From positions 4,668,696-4,732,695 of the forward strand of contig OX579638.1 of the NCBI GenBank assembly GCA_951230915.1: a DNA stretch of 64,000 nucleotides. The letters are read 5' to 3'. Position 1 is the first letter of the stretch; every line of letters starts with the position of its first letter. This stretch comes from Antitrichia curtipendula. Lineage: Eukaryota; Streptophyta; Bryopsida; Hypnales; Leucodontaceae. Below, piece after piece: positions 34,993-47,711 of this stretch. The notes below the pieces were generated by a model. That model did not search any database. It was given only the letters and a program-made list of their open reading frames with translations, and was not told where the DNA came from. The translations under genes were made by a program, and so were the position numbers.

Positions 34993-37900
34993 GATTCGTT
35001 GGTACCAAAAGGTTGTTTGAAAGTACTTCTACAATTGTACTAGTTTCCTTCTTATTGGTGAAATTTTTATTGGTGAATGATTGCCAAAATCTTAACTCAT
35101 TTGTGAGGTGCTCTTGTAACATAATATAACATAAGAGAAAAATAGTGGTTGAAATCATTGAAATCATCTCTAAGAAGTATAAAATTCGCCAATATCTGGA
35201 TGAATTTTATTATTTTTAGGTAATATTGGAGATGAGTGAAGGATGGATGATGAAAATTGGATGATTTGTCTAACTAACTTGCATTCTAAGGGGTGTCTCG
35301 TGCTTCCACCAAGAAAACAAAAATAATCCACTACTTGTAAAAGAATGTAGCACTTGACAAAAGTAGAAATTGTTAACTCTTCAAACTCCATTGGTTTCTC
35401 AGTTTGGATTTTGATATTCTAGCTAGACACTACAGTTGACTGAGGTCTTCGAAACACCATAGTCTATTTTGGTTGGAAATCCTACTTTGGTCAACTTTGA
35501 AAATAAGCCAACTCTTTTTGTGGATTGCATTTGAATTCTTGTTCAACTTTGTGTTTTGGAAGAATGATAAAAATTCGTAGTTGTATACAACTAAGTTTCT
35601 CAAACTAGAATTTTGGTCTCAACTTAATAACTCTTAACTTCAACAAGGGACCAATAATTAGGACTTTTAATAATGAATGGTTACTAGTAGACTAGCTGAA
35701 GATGATGATGTTAAAGACAATACATCCATTAGGATTATCAATGTCAAAAATAAATCTACAAATAAATAAATGAATCTATACTAGAAGCAACACACATTGT
35801 ACCAATAGTCGTGGCAATCACCTTTCCAACAAGAATTTGTACTTTACAAATTAATTCAAATAATATGAATGTTTAAATAGTGTGAAATCCTCTTGTTCTA
35901 ATTTAGATTTTTTTTATGAATGTTTTCTAATCAGTGTAAATTTTTTGATGAAATGGGTGAAGGATAGATGACCAATGGATGAAAATCATTTGATTTAATA
36001 TAGTATGAAATTGATATAGACTACACTATACTAAATTTATTTGAAATATTATGAGGTACCATACTAGTGTACCTCACAGATTCATATAATTTTAGAATTA
36101 GTGCAAGTTAAAGTTACTAGTGTGGGATACACTAATTAAATTAACTTGTATCATGACATTTAATACTTCATATTACAACAAAAAAATTCAAAACGATTTG
36201 TTCAAAGTAATTTTCATCTCAGCTATGAATTATAATTAATTTCCACCAAGATCTAGCCTCTAAAACTTCACTTCAATATATCTCAAGACTATCCATCTTC
36301 AAACAATGTTTTGGAATTTTGGTGATGGCACCCATTCTACTTGTAGTAAATTTGAAAATAATACAAATTAGAAGGTAAGCCTTATTTACACTAAGATTGG
36401 ATAGCCTTAAAGAAAACCTCTTGAGATCCATGTCTTGCCTTTGAAAGGCTAGCACAAAAGAATTAAATCCGTTGTTTTAGTATTTTTCTTGAAATAAGCT
36501 AGCTCACATTGTGAGTTCATTTAATTGATTGGGTATGAGACTTTTAGTCCAAGGGTTCCTAGAATTGTAGTCAAACCAACCTCTTCAAATGGGCTTGACT
36601 ACAATTTAAAGGGACTCAAAACTTGTGCATTTTTTTGCCATAGAATACTAAACTTTTGTCTATATCATTCAATCTCTTCCTTAATTGGTCTTAAAATTTC
36701 AAATATAAAGTTACATTCATGCTTGATCTCTACAATTTTGGAAGCTTTCATTAGGGGGGGGGGGGGATAATTGAATATTCCTTTCTTTCAACTTGTTGAA
36801 ACTTGATATATGTCTAGTTCTTGGAAAACTATATCATCAAATTAATTGAACTTGTTGAAATATCCTACTTAGCCAAATTTTCAAGTTGTTGAATCTTGAA
36901 TGTGCTTGCCAAGCCACTTTTTTATTGGCTTAGTAAGGTCGATACATGGTCACACTTAATTTTTTGGAAGTGGAGATAGTCACAAATGACACATTTTTCA
37001 TCACACCTTGCAATCTCATTGGGTAATTTACTTGTTTGTAAACATTGTAGTCTAGAGTTTGTGGAATAGAAGTGAAGATTGCTATTGTGACTCCCCTATT
37101 TGATGAAAGCGTGTGCTATCCACAACTTTACACCTCTAATGTAAAAAGGCCCTAATATGAAAAAAATTCAAAAGTTAAGACCTTGTATGTCAATGATATT
37201 TATTAATAGAGAAATAGATATGAAATGAAAAAAATGAAAAAACATTGAAGTTGTTGAAGTAAATATTATGTTCATGAAGTATAATCTAAAATGCACCAAT
37301 AAAAAAATTCTAAAGTTTTAAAGAATATAATAATAACTTCTAAAGACTCAAGCAGATCTTCCTTCCAAAATCATCTTTAAATTGCCATTTTTAGAAATCA
37401 ATGTATAATTCTTTTTAGATTTATTTTTTCAAAAATTTAATTATAAAATCTTATTCATTACTATTAAATTAATAAATACAATCCTAATCTTTTTATAAAG
37501 AACTTGACTGTTTGAATTTTGAAATATTTTATAACCAAAATTCTATTTTGAAAAAAATAAAAAAATCCTGAACATGATTATTGAACATGATTACTTTGGA
37601 GGTGCCATTTCTCCAAAAAATTACACATGTAAAGTTTGCCTTTTTAATAAAATACAATCACAGTGGCATGACAATTTCCAAAAAGAACGACTAATAGAAG
37701 ATTAATTTCAAGGTCTACTTTGTGATCAATCACTATAATAAAACAATATTTTTTTAGATCACATGATCTTGCATTGTAATGTCTCAAGTGATGTCTTGAA
37801 ATGTCTACATGGATGTTCAAAAAAATTCACGTTGCCTAGGACATGCCAAAAATATTAAAAAAAAATTTGGACATCTACATGTTCGTCATGAGATGTCCCC

Positions 37901-40880
37901 CCAAAAGTGTTCTTGGAAAGTCGCCATGTGGTTACTGTGTGAGTGCCATGGAGGCGCGGGAAGCCATGCATGATTTTTTTTCATCCAATCTTGTCCATAA
38001 CGTGGCATCTTACATGGCGGCAAGAAAAATGATCTATCATCCAGTCAAGATGACATAGCATGCCATATCAGCATAGTTTTATGATGTTTGATAATTTAAT
38101 TACTATTTGAAGAGACGTCAAGTGAGACATGCAAATGTTGTCTAAGATGTCATCTCAAGCATCCAAAGATTTTTTAAGACATCTAGAAATTTTTTGAGAT
38201 GGATTTTGGAACGTCCACATAGACATTTAGACGTTTTCTAAGACAATTTTTGAGACATCCATCCATTTTCTGATGACTACTTGGACATACTCATATCATC
38301 ATGCAAACCTCTTCACACGTCCAAAGTACACCATATAGTATGCCATACACAATACAATCATATACAAAATGTCATACATTATATATAGTATACCATATAC
38401 AATACACCAAAAATTATATACAATATACCATACGCCATATATAATATGCCATACACCATATTTGACAAATATGTCAGGCAACTTTCAAAGCCACTTATTA
38501 TGCATGAGTAAGGATGAGAAGACAAGCTATATATACAAGTGGAGTGGTAGGAGGTAAACCATGTGGGATATGTAAAAAACATTAAAATTGTATTATAAGT
38601 GGGGACAACACATAGACACGACGTCAAGAAGATAGAGTGGGTTGTCCACCTCTATGTTTCTCCAAAGATTATCAGTGTCTTCAAAACATTTATTGGAGGA
38701 CAAAAGGAGTGGTGCCTAATGTTGAGCGTGACATGCGCTTGATTACTTTGATATTACTATTGTGTTTATGATTGCTTATGTAAAATGCATGCATGATTTT
38801 TTCAATTATCCTAAACCTTGTCTTGTTTATAATTTTCTTATCAGTATTGCAAAGATATTGTATTGTTTTTTCTCTCTTCAAAGAATGCACTAACTATCTT
38901 GTTTGAATCTTTTGTCCCTTGTCATATTTAAATATTGTTCCACATCCATATTTTATCTATTGAAATTCATAGTGAGACATCGTCCACTTAGACTGGAAAA
39001 GACAAAAACAATTACTATGTACGTTTCTGATGTGCGTCGCCGTGTATAGTGTACATAGAAGCTATAAGTGATGGACATTTAAGTTGTATGGAACATGACA
39101 TTAAGTCATTCCATAGGTTGCTAGACATCTGCAAAAATGTCCTACATTGCTCGCTAAATGTCCTCCCTTTTGGGTGATTGAAAATAAGACCGGTCCTATT
39201 TTGCGTCACAATTAAAGTGATAGAGTTGTCATCGGCCATAACTTTTGAAGCATGATCCCAATTAATTTGGATACTGATTAATTGGACCCCTTGTTTTTCA
39301 AGAAATTTGAAAAATCATTTTATATTTCAATTTCAATTTAGCTAATTTGTCACACTTTATAATTTAGGATTTTTTAGTACTAGGGAGTACCCAAAATTAA
39401 TGATATAGAGCTGAAATTTTTGTGGTCTATTTTTACACTAGGTGCACATATGTCTACCAAAAATAAATTAAAAAAATATTATTTCATGTCCTCCATATGG
39501 ATGCTAATAGGACTTCCTCACGTGTGCACTTCTGAACATTGAAGATGGTTTTGAGATTTTTCTTTTTGTGAAATCTCTTCATCATAAAGATCTTCCAAAT
39601 GAACAGTTTTAGTTTCTTTTAGTTATAATTTTTCCTATTTTTTTCAAATTAAAGTGTCAAACTACCTATTTTCTTGAGATCTTTCACTTTCTAGTTCTCC
39701 TACTTAAAAAAATTTCTCTGCTTTTCCTTCCTAAGGTACCTTCTTCTTAAAGAGTTAAAGGTGTATACATTGGACATATTTTTTATGTTTAAAAAAAATT
39801 GTTTTTCTAATTTTAAAGTACTCTCCAAAAGTCATGAGTATTGTGTAAAAGTCAAAACTTGAATTTTTGCATAGTTTTTTTGTGACACTTTGTGGATATC
39901 ATTTTAAAAGCTCAAAAACACCACTTTTGAACTTTTTCTGTTGAATTTCTCTTGCTATAAGCTCAAGAAGTACATCAATTACACTATGATGTTTGTCAAT
40001 ATTATTTCCATTTTTCTTTGAAAATATTGTACTATTTTAAGCATGTTTAAAATTACTATGTCATTTTACAAAGAAAAATTCTTCAAAAAAATCATATAAA
40101 ATTCAATTTGATGTTTTTTATTATAAAAAATGAAATGAAATTTTAGACATATATTTGTACATGTCAAAAATATTAAAATTCTGAAATGTGTGTTTTAATA
40201 TATAAATCTAATGAAGTTTGACCAAGCTTAGACATGAAATGTCTTTTAGCCCTGAAGCACTTTGACGTCAAACTTTTAGGGTGACTAGTTTTTAAATTGA
40301 AACTCAAGTTTCATCCTCATTATCACTTGGATGAAAGTCATCTTAATTTGTGGAGATACTTTATTAAGTTGTTGTCATATCTAATGGTTAGATTTGGTAT
40401 CACGTGAGTACATATTTTTCTAAAATTACAAATGTGGAAGTTTGTCAATTGGTTGACCAAGCCCAAATTGCATTGATTCTAGTTCAAAACTGAATTTGCA
40501 AAAAATGAGGTCGTAGATTTAAAGAACACAAAAATTTCAAAAAATCACCATGTGAAGAGAACCTCATTCCAAATCCATTCCAACAAATCGCACTCAAAAA
40601 TGATAATATTTTGTTGGTAATCAAATTTAGAAAGAATTCTAGAATTTTTCTTTTTAAAATTTATAAAAAAAATATTGGTGGTAGCATTGTTGAATCTAAT
40701 CACACGGATGGAATCGAAAACTCAATTTCTACAACTTGTATTTATATATGAATTCCAAAATATTCTTTAAAATAGTACAATATGATAATTTTTCTCAAAT
40801 CGTAAATTCTGGAGAAGACTCTGGGCGTTTAGGAGTTTAGGGTTAGTTTACGGAAGCTAAAAATAATCAAGGGCACACAT
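34993..40880. other. AT-rich intergenic DNA
   Basis: No gene recognised on either strand. Contents worth naming: a 13-base G run at 36754-36766; clusters of ATGTC/GACAT motifs in both orientations at 37770-38290; and a CATA-rich short repeat at 38320-38465. The frame at 37843-38058 has no domain. Confidence 0.5.
38320..38465. repeat. CCATAYACAATAC-type low-complexity repeat
   Basis: Short imperfect copies of CCATATACAATACACCA, with TATATA stretches. Several spurious frames arise from it. Confidence 0.75.
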
Positions 40881-40899
40881 CACTCTCAACACCAATCCC

Positions 40900-42494
40900 A
40901 GCACGTTTCTATCACAACCCGGCCCTGCCCGCCCCGACGCTCCCTCGCCCAGTTCACTCACAGGCAGAAGCGGCAAAGCTCCGTCTCGCACCTTCCAAAG
41001 CATATTTTCATCATCGCCTCACAAGCTTTTCTACAAGCTTCTCTGCTTCGCCTTCGTCATCATCAGGTATGTATGCGCATTCTCCTTCAATTTCCGTCCT
41101 TTCTATGTCTTCTTATGGCACACTCTCTAATTCTCCTTATGAGCAGCTCTGGGGTTTTGCGAGGGGAACGTAACCTCAAGTTTCTCCAGAGAGATGGCAG
41201 TCCTTGTTGCTCTCGGCGAGCAGTTAAGGTGCCGTGGATAACAACAATGCTAGACAGAAAGCATATTGTTGTGTTCACTCACAGACAGATTTTGGAGGTT
41301 TTTCTGTCTCTAGAATCGGTGCTCTGTATCTTAGGTTTCAGCAATTTTTGCAATCGAAGCTTTGTAGTATGAAACTCGATATTATTGTGAGCATGTGAGC
41401 TGTTAATCCATGCTTGCCACCTTGAAGGTAGTGCCACCTTCATCTTAAACATATTGGAGCTGTGAAGGACAAGAGTATCCTGGTTGTTAGGAAGGAGAGT
41501 TACCTAGCCGTCGATTGTGGTTGTTTTTAGTGTAACTTTGCATTGGGTTTGCTGTTACTGGTATGGTGTAGGTCTCTGAGAAGCTGGTGGCGTCGACAGC
41601 ATTAAATGGGGGTTCCGAAGTGATGTTGTGTGTTGGTGCGTTTTCTGTTGAAGCAGTAGGGGCCATGGAGTTTGCAGATTCTCTTTAGGGTCTGGAATTG
41701 GAGGTTGAGCAGGGGTGAAATTGGCGGAGTCTACGAGGCATGGTACTGTTCTGCGTTGAGGAAGTGTGTTGGTGACAGCATTCCTCGGTTGAGATCAATG
41801 CCCAAAATAGTCTGACTATTTCCAATGTACTCTAGAACAAGGATTTTTGATTTTAGCATGTGCATGCGTTGGGAGCGTACTTGGTTTTCTTTCGTATCAT
41901 ATGACCTCAGGGAATGCCGTCATGTTTTGATATTGGGAGTTTCAATCACGAGCGATTAGGTTAACCTTATATGAGGTGTTGGAAGTGGTTTTATGGTACA
42001 TTTTATATTATTCTTACTGAAGTGGATGGAATAAACTGTGGAGTTGAAGGCTAAGTTTGTATCAAACCGGAGGTAGTGACCCTAAGCCAAATGGGCTGCC
42101 CATTCATGACAGTGAGGATGGTCCTTTGGTGGTTGCATTCCCAGGATAACAGCATGCTGTCTGTGTGCATGAGCAGCTTTTCCTGCGTTTCCTCTCGCTT
42201 TCTCTTTCCGTGGAAGCACTGCACCCCTTTGTTTAAGATGAATCGGACCACAAGTAAGTAAATCTTGACCTTGCTTTCTGTTCTTACGTCGGTGATAGTT
42301 AGCTCTAGACGCTGAAGTTGTCCCCTGTGCCTCAACCTCTGTTCATTTTCTGATGTTTGATCTTATTGGCAATTGACAGGCATGGTTTGATAGTACGACC
42401 CTTCTTGACAATCTTTTGGGGGTATGGTTTTGTGCTGCACCTCAATCTGCCCATTAGAAGATTCCCAAAGAGGAACATCTAAGTATCGGTGAAG
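40900..42494 (+). promoter_or_regulatory. Promoter, 5'UTR and probable 5'UTR intron of the XRCC4-DUF3444 gene
   Basis: A GC-rich, CT-rich stretch (about 40915-41066) unlike the AT-rich flank looks like a first non-coding exon. It ends CATCATCAG, followed by the strong donor GTATGTATG at 41067. An acceptor AATTGACAG ends at 42379, giving a possible intron of 1313 bases. Upstream ATGs in the leader were not resolved. Confidence 0.45.
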
Positions 42495-44591
42495 ATGGTG
42501 AGTCTTCTAAACTCAACGTGCGCAAGATTCGACGATGTGGCCAGGTCGGGAGCCCGGTACGAGCTGGAGGCTGCTCTGCTATACGTAAAGGGAACCTGGT
42601 TGCCATCTGAATTCTCCATCTCGGTCTGTGATGGTAATGATGCCTGGACTGGCAGAGCTACCGAGGAATATGTTGTGGAGAATGCGAGCAGATTGGGTTT
42701 GACCGAGTCCGAGTATGTTGACAGAGTTCAGTTCTACTTCAGCAAACAGCAGCCTAATGTCAATTATGAACTGAAATGGGGCAAGAGTTTGAGCCCAGAA
42801 TTAATCTGCTCATTGCCACAGAAGCAGACGCCAGTTGTTTTGAAACTACAAACAACTACAGATAGTGGCCCTCGTGTGGCTGCCGATATGGTACAGCTTT
42901 TGCTGGATGCTCATCATGGTCTCACTAAAGAGCTAGCAAAGAAAACACGAGGGTTCGGGAGAGAGATTGCTGCTAAAGAACGGGGCTTGTCATTTCTGCG
43001 AACACATGAAGAGGGTACTGTGTCACCAAGAGACTTTACAAACGGCCATGTAAATGAAGAAGTACCAGCAATCGAGACTGTGGCAGGGACGTCCTCACGA
43101 GCAAAACGCAAAGCAGGTGCTAGCAACACAGAAACACGCTCCAGAAAACGACCCTCAAAGACTTCCGAGCCTCTCCCACTGTTGCAAAAGCCTCCATCGC
43201 CAGTGCCTCTCCTCCTGGAGCAAGCACCAACAACAAGACCTCCCCCATTGAGTGCTTTGGGATACAGACAGCAGTCCAAGTCAGAGACAAGGCGTGAAAC
43301 CTCCAAGGACCCGAGCTGGTTAGACGCAGTTGTGGCTGGTCATCCCAATGGCGTGGCAGATGATAGCCTTTCGGAGGGGCAAACCGCAGGTGGCAGAAAG
43401 GCCTTCCTGGATCGTCTTTCTGATGTGGCAGAACCCAAGACGGATCCACTAACTGCGAAGAAATCCAATAGGAAGAGACCGTCGAAATCCGGAGGGAAGA
43501 GATCCAGTAGAAAAGCTCAACCCCAGCGTTCCTTGGACAATTCTCTAGACCAGGTGGAGGATGTAGTGGAGAAGGGCATTCACTCTGTGGATAAGATTTC
43601 TCCTTCTCAGACTGCTCATGAAGTGTCGAGTCTCTTAACACCAGGGAAAACACCAGGGAAGCCACAACGAAAGACGCCAGCAAGTGGAAAGGTACGTGCC
43701 TCTTCTCCGAGAAACAAAGAGAAGAAAAAGGCTTCCTCTCGAAGCTCTAGAAAGAAGGCGAAGCCAACGGTGGTGGAGTTAGAGATAGAAGAAGAGACCA
43801 GCGAGCCTGAATCAGAGCCTAGTGAAGCACCAGAAATTGTTGCTGGACCCAATCCTGGAGTGGATGAGGATCGAGAGATTGACGTGGTGAATGCTGAATT
43901 TAGTGACTTTGATGCCACTCGAAGTGAAGGCTGCTTTGAAAAGGATCAGTTCTGGGCACTTTATGACGACCAGGATGGTATGCCTCGCTTTTATGGCCAC
44001 GTCACTCTCGTTCAAAATTCGCCCTTAAAAGTATCAGTGGAGTGGCTGGAGCCGTTTAAACCTAATTGTCCTGCCAGTGGTCTCGTGAAAACAGCCAAAC
44101 TGTCTCCTTCCTGTGGGGAGTTCACTTTTGGATCCGAATGCGTTCAGGATCTTCCGGCCTTTTCACATATTGTCCAAGTGGACAGGGATCCCAAGCGTTC
44201 CATGGTCACTTTCTGGCCTAGAATGGATGAGATTTGGGCTTTGTACCGAGATTGGGAGAAGAAGCAGACGAAGAAGGAGGACGGGGATCAGTCGTTTTAT
44301 TACGAGTATGATTTGGTCAAAGTAGCATCCAACTATTCAAGTGCAGATGGACTGTCGGTCTTGCCTCTGATTAAAGTGGAAGGATTCAAGTCGCTGTTCA
44401 CGGTTGCGGATGAAAACGAAATGCACGACATTCCCCACAAGCAAGTACAGGCAAGATTCTCTCACTGTATTCCTCGACGTCTGATGATTGGAAGCGAGAG
44501 CCCTGGAGTGCCTCCTGGTGCTTGGGAGCTGGATCCTGCGTCCACACCGGCGGAGTATCTAGGCACTGGAGGTCAGGAAGGGAACATTTGA
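42495..44591 (+). CDS. XRCC4-like head fused to a DUF3444 domain, 698 aa
   Basis: One uninterrupted exon; the first in-frame ATG is 42495 and TGA ends at 44591. Residues ~20-117 match the XRCC4 head: KGTW (32-35), F-S-I-S-V-x-DG (40-47), a conserved W51, ATEE (55-58), SEY (72-74) and QQPN (85-88). Residues ~128-172 match the first part of the XRCC4 stalk helix (LLLDAHHGLTKELAKKTRGF). The LIG4-binding part of the stalk is not recognisable. Residues ~175-475 are a low-complexity linker with basic, NLS-like clusters (near 202-220, 325-343 and 408-425). Residues 478-690 are a DUF3444 domain: FWALYDDQDGMPRFYGHV, then FSHIVQVD, EIWALYRDW, and WELDPASTP near the end. DUF3444 normally follows a J domain in plant DnaJ proteins; no HPD J domain is present. 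XRCC4 scaffolds DNA ligase IV in end joining, so a nuclear DNA-repair or chromatin role is a reasonable inference. The gene looks intact. Confidence 0.88.
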   Translation: MVSLLNSTCARFDDVARSGARYELEAALLYVKGTWLPSEFSISVCDGNDAWTGRATEEYVVENASRLGLTESEYVDRVQFYFSKQQPNVNYELKWGKSLSPELICSLPQKQTPVVLKLQTTTDSGPRVAADMVQLLLDAHHGLTKELAKKTRGFGREIAAKERGLSFLRTHEEGTVSPRDFTNGHVNEEVPAIETVAGTSSRAKRKAGASNTETRSRKRPSKTSEPLPLLQKPPSPVPLLLEQAPTTRPPPLSALGYRQQSKSETRRETSKDPSWLDAVVAGHPNGVADDSLSEGQTAGGRKAFLDRLSDVAEPKTDPLTAKKSNRKRPSKSGGKRSSRKAQPQRSLDNSLDQVEDVVEKGIHSVDKISPSQTAHEVSSLLTPGKTPGKPQRKTPASGKVRASSPRNKEKKKASSRSSRKKAKPTVVELEIEEETSEPESEPSEAPEIVAGPNPGVDEDREIDVVNAEFSDFDATRSEGCFEKDQFWALYDDQDGMPRFYGHVTLVQNSPLKVSVEWLEPFKPNCPASGLVKTAKLSPSCGEFTFGSECVQDLPAFSHIVQVDRDPKRSMVTFWPRMDEIWALYRDWEKKQTKKEDGDQSFYYEYDLVKVASNYSSADGLSVLPLIKVEGFKSLFTVADENEMHDIPHKQVQARFSHCIPRRLMIGSESPGVPPGAWELDPASTPAEYLGTGGQEGNI

Positions 44592-46500
44592 CAATGCAAA
44601 ATGAACTCAAGCATGCCAGCTTATTGTTGAGTCATCTTTTAGCCACGGTGGATGTAGAGAGTGTTTGAGGATGAGTTACTGTTCTCTATAGAGAGTCCCG
44701 ACACCTCGTTCCAGAGTCATTGATGCTGTTTTTTCTTGGGTTGGACCTTAGCTCAAGTCTTGGAAATTATTCGGGGACGAAGTTGAGCATATTTTGTAGG
44801 CCGTCAGTGTTGGACCACATGCATTGTTGAATTTCTGGATTGACTAATGCGGATCTTCTGTTAATATTCATTATGCTTTCATTTGGTTTTCTGTTTTTTA
44901 TTGCTGGGCAATCCCAAACCACCACTACCTTAGAAATCGACTGTGTGCCGAGTTAGCTAATAAGCAGTTTCTCTGCGATCGCGGTGGCATTTTCAATTGT
45001 GTTGGGATTTCGAATTTTGGCAGGACAGTTATGCTGAGATTTGTAAATGTCGTGTCGTTTGGACCTGCTTTTAAAACCGTCTCATTAGAGGGAAAAATCC
45101 AGAACATGGGACACCATATCAACGTGCACATAGCAGAGTAATGCATAGCCAGGGTGAATCTTTTGCCGAGTGCCCAGTTGTGGGGGTTGTCCAGTGGGAA
45201 ATGATTGTCGCTGTGGACAGTTTTCCTGAGCTTGTGAAATTAGTTGCGCACCTTGGGCGGTATTTGAGAAGTGTAGCAATTTGAAACCTGATGAAGAGAA
45301 GTGTCCGTTGAACATTGTATTGGTAGAAATAAGATGTCGCAATAACAACTGTATTGGACGAATCAATGCTGCAAACTTGCACCTGGACGAAATTAAGAAC
45401 ACAAGTTCTCTCAGTTGGCGGAGATTCCTACCTCCGGAAGTTCTGAAATATTCATAGATATATTATCGTACACGTAGTGTGTTTTCCTATCATTCTCACA
45501 GTTAGCCGCTGTAGATGGCAACCAAAAAAGGGTTGACAACTTGACATTCATTGTTAAGACTAAGAGCATGCCTAGCACGTAGTGCGTGATCATTCACCCT
45601 GTCTAATCGAGTGATGAATTGAATGACGAAGCAACTTAAAAAAATATTTACTCTTTACTGTCTACAGTGCCGGTAACTTAGTCCTCAGTTTGATACGCCA
45701 GGCAAGCAGAGCTCAGTTGATGACTGATACCATGACAAGTGCAAAACATTAAACTACTTGAACGGTCACAGGAATCTCAATCATCTGACTCCCACGAGTG
45801 ACTCATCTCCACCTGCCTGCCTGTAACTCCATCCTTCTCCCCAACGTAATCCACCGCTAGAAAATTCCCTGTTTATTTGCGGTGTGTTTTTTGCTGTGCA
45901 ATCGGAGTGTAATGCCCAATTACGCGTTTTTGTCCACGTAATCGGGCATTACGGAGTTTTCATCCAAATTTGAATCTCATCTTGCATTGTTCATCCAATT
46001 TTGTGATTTTCTAGCGGTGGTTTATGTTAGCAATGCACTCATCGTTGAGGATTGTGTGAAAAAATGCACCTCCTCATCGGGCTCCGTGCCTCCTCGTCGA
46101 CTCATTTTTTTATGCAATCCCCTCCTCCTTGGGCATTGCCCTATATGTAACCCTTTTCAATATTTGTAGTCATGTCCTCATGGCCTGATTTATTGATCCA
46201 CCTTTCTGGTCATGTTCTTGGGATGATTCTTGCACTCAAGATCACTCACTCAATTCACACCACCTTGCGTGCTTACCTCCTAGCCCTTCTGCAGCTTTGA
46301 ATTTCTCATTTTGACCTCACTTGAAGTCCAACCAAGTGTGTGAAGTACATCAGTTTCTGTACCATAAAGGTTTTAGCAACCTCGATCTAAGGTGAAGTAA
46401 TTTGAGGGTTTAGCATCCAGTATCTTGATTAGTTGAAGTGCTTCAAATGGTTTTACTGTTGCCTACGTGACATGACATGATGTGAGGTTTTAGCTAGTTT
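44592..46500. other. 3' flank of the fusion gene and intergenic DNA
   Basis: Probable 3'UTR to about 44900. An imperfect hairpin (TAATGCCCAATTACG / CGTAATCGGGCATTA, 45910-45951) is the only structure noted. No gene recognised. Confidence 0.45.
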
Positions 46501-46505
46501 TAGCT

Positions 46506-46764
46506 ACACTAAATAGTGAAATTAGGTTGCATTAACAATTAGGTTGCCTTACTTCAAAAAAATTACTTTATAAGCCATCAAAGTCAACAAATATTTCTAT
46601 GGATATTTTTGTTTGTACACATGGAGTATATTTTCATGAATTTTCAATTACAGCTATACTTAATTCAAAAGTAGTAAATTATTTGGTAAAAAAACAATAA
46701 ATATTAATGTAGTGTAGAATATCAAGAAATTAGTGTGGGGCAACCTAATTTCACTATTTAGTGT
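46506..46764. mobile_element. MITE with perfect 24-bp inverted ends
   Basis: The ends CACTAAATAGTGAAATTAGG and their inverse are identical over at least 24 bases. TA stands on both sides (46504-46505 and 46765-46766), which fits a Stowaway-like (Tc1/mariner) MITE. The identity extends to CTA/TAG, so the exact boundary is uncertain by a few bases. The interior is AT-rich and non-coding. Confidence 0.75.
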
Positions 46765-46766
46765 AG

Positions 46767-47711
46767 TTTTTTCTACCTTCGGGTGAAGTGAATTGAGGTT
46801 TTATTTATCCTGTGCTATTGGTGAAGGTGGTGAAGGAGAGTTTGGCCAAGTGGGTGGACTTAGCAATGCGGTTGTGAGCCTTGGTAGGAAACGCATACAT
46901 ATTTGCATTAAAGAAGTCATGTTTTGCAGGAATTTCACATCAAGAATCATAGAGAGAGTAACTATAACTGCAATTAGATTTTATGATTGGTGTACATTTA
47001 GAGTTTGTTCATTTAAGGTCTTGCAAGTGATTTCAAGATCTTGTCAAAGTTCTTATGCCCAGTGTAATTATACCATATTGGCATAGGATTAGTAACATTC
47101 TAATATTGTCAAACATCATTTGACAATTTTTTGTTGGTGAATTGGTGGACATTTCACTTAAGAATATATCAAAGATTATGGTGAGGATTGTACTTGGGAT
47201 GTATTGAAGATTATGCTAAGTATTGTCGTAGGAATAACATTGAAGATTGGATTGAACGAAATAGGATATATGGATAATTGCAAGAAACACTTGTCCTATT
47301 ATTTGTCCCTTTAGCCTTAAACAAGTGTTCTTTTGCACATAACTTTTGCTTTGTATGTCAATTTTACATAAAATTTGAAATAAAGTACATGTAGTAGATT
47401 TAGGCATTGAGTAATTTTTTTCATTTAAAAAAAAATTATTTTACTATTTTAAAACCTCCCCCAATTGGATATCTACATTGGCCATTTTGGGAGGTTTTAG
47501 TATTGTTTTTTACCACAAATGCAAACTTGAAGCTCAAAATTGGGATACAAGGACTTCTACAGTGAATGACAAAATTGAGTACAACTTTAAAACATTTTCA
47601 TTCAAACAACCATATCATGAGCAATAATGGACAAAGTGCAAAAGTAGATATACAAAAGCTGTAGTGTGCCACATACTATACGTTACCATAGAAGTTTGAA
47701 GAAAAAATTAG
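46767..47711. other. Intergenic
   Basis: No gene or repeat recognised. Confidence 0.4.

Noticed and set aside
37731..38970. Possible CACTA element starting CACTATAATAAAAC with many ATGTC/GACAT motifs
   Set aside because: A right end with TAGTG and a matching AAT duplication could not be found.
43120..43683. 187-codon minus-strand frame inside the XRCC4-DUF3444 gene
   Set aside because: Antisense shadow of the low-complexity linker; no domain.
45910..45951. Hairpin TAATGCCCAATTACG / CGTAATCGGGCATTA as a terminator or small-RNA gene
   Set aside because: A lone imperfect palindrome in intergenic DNA with no further support.
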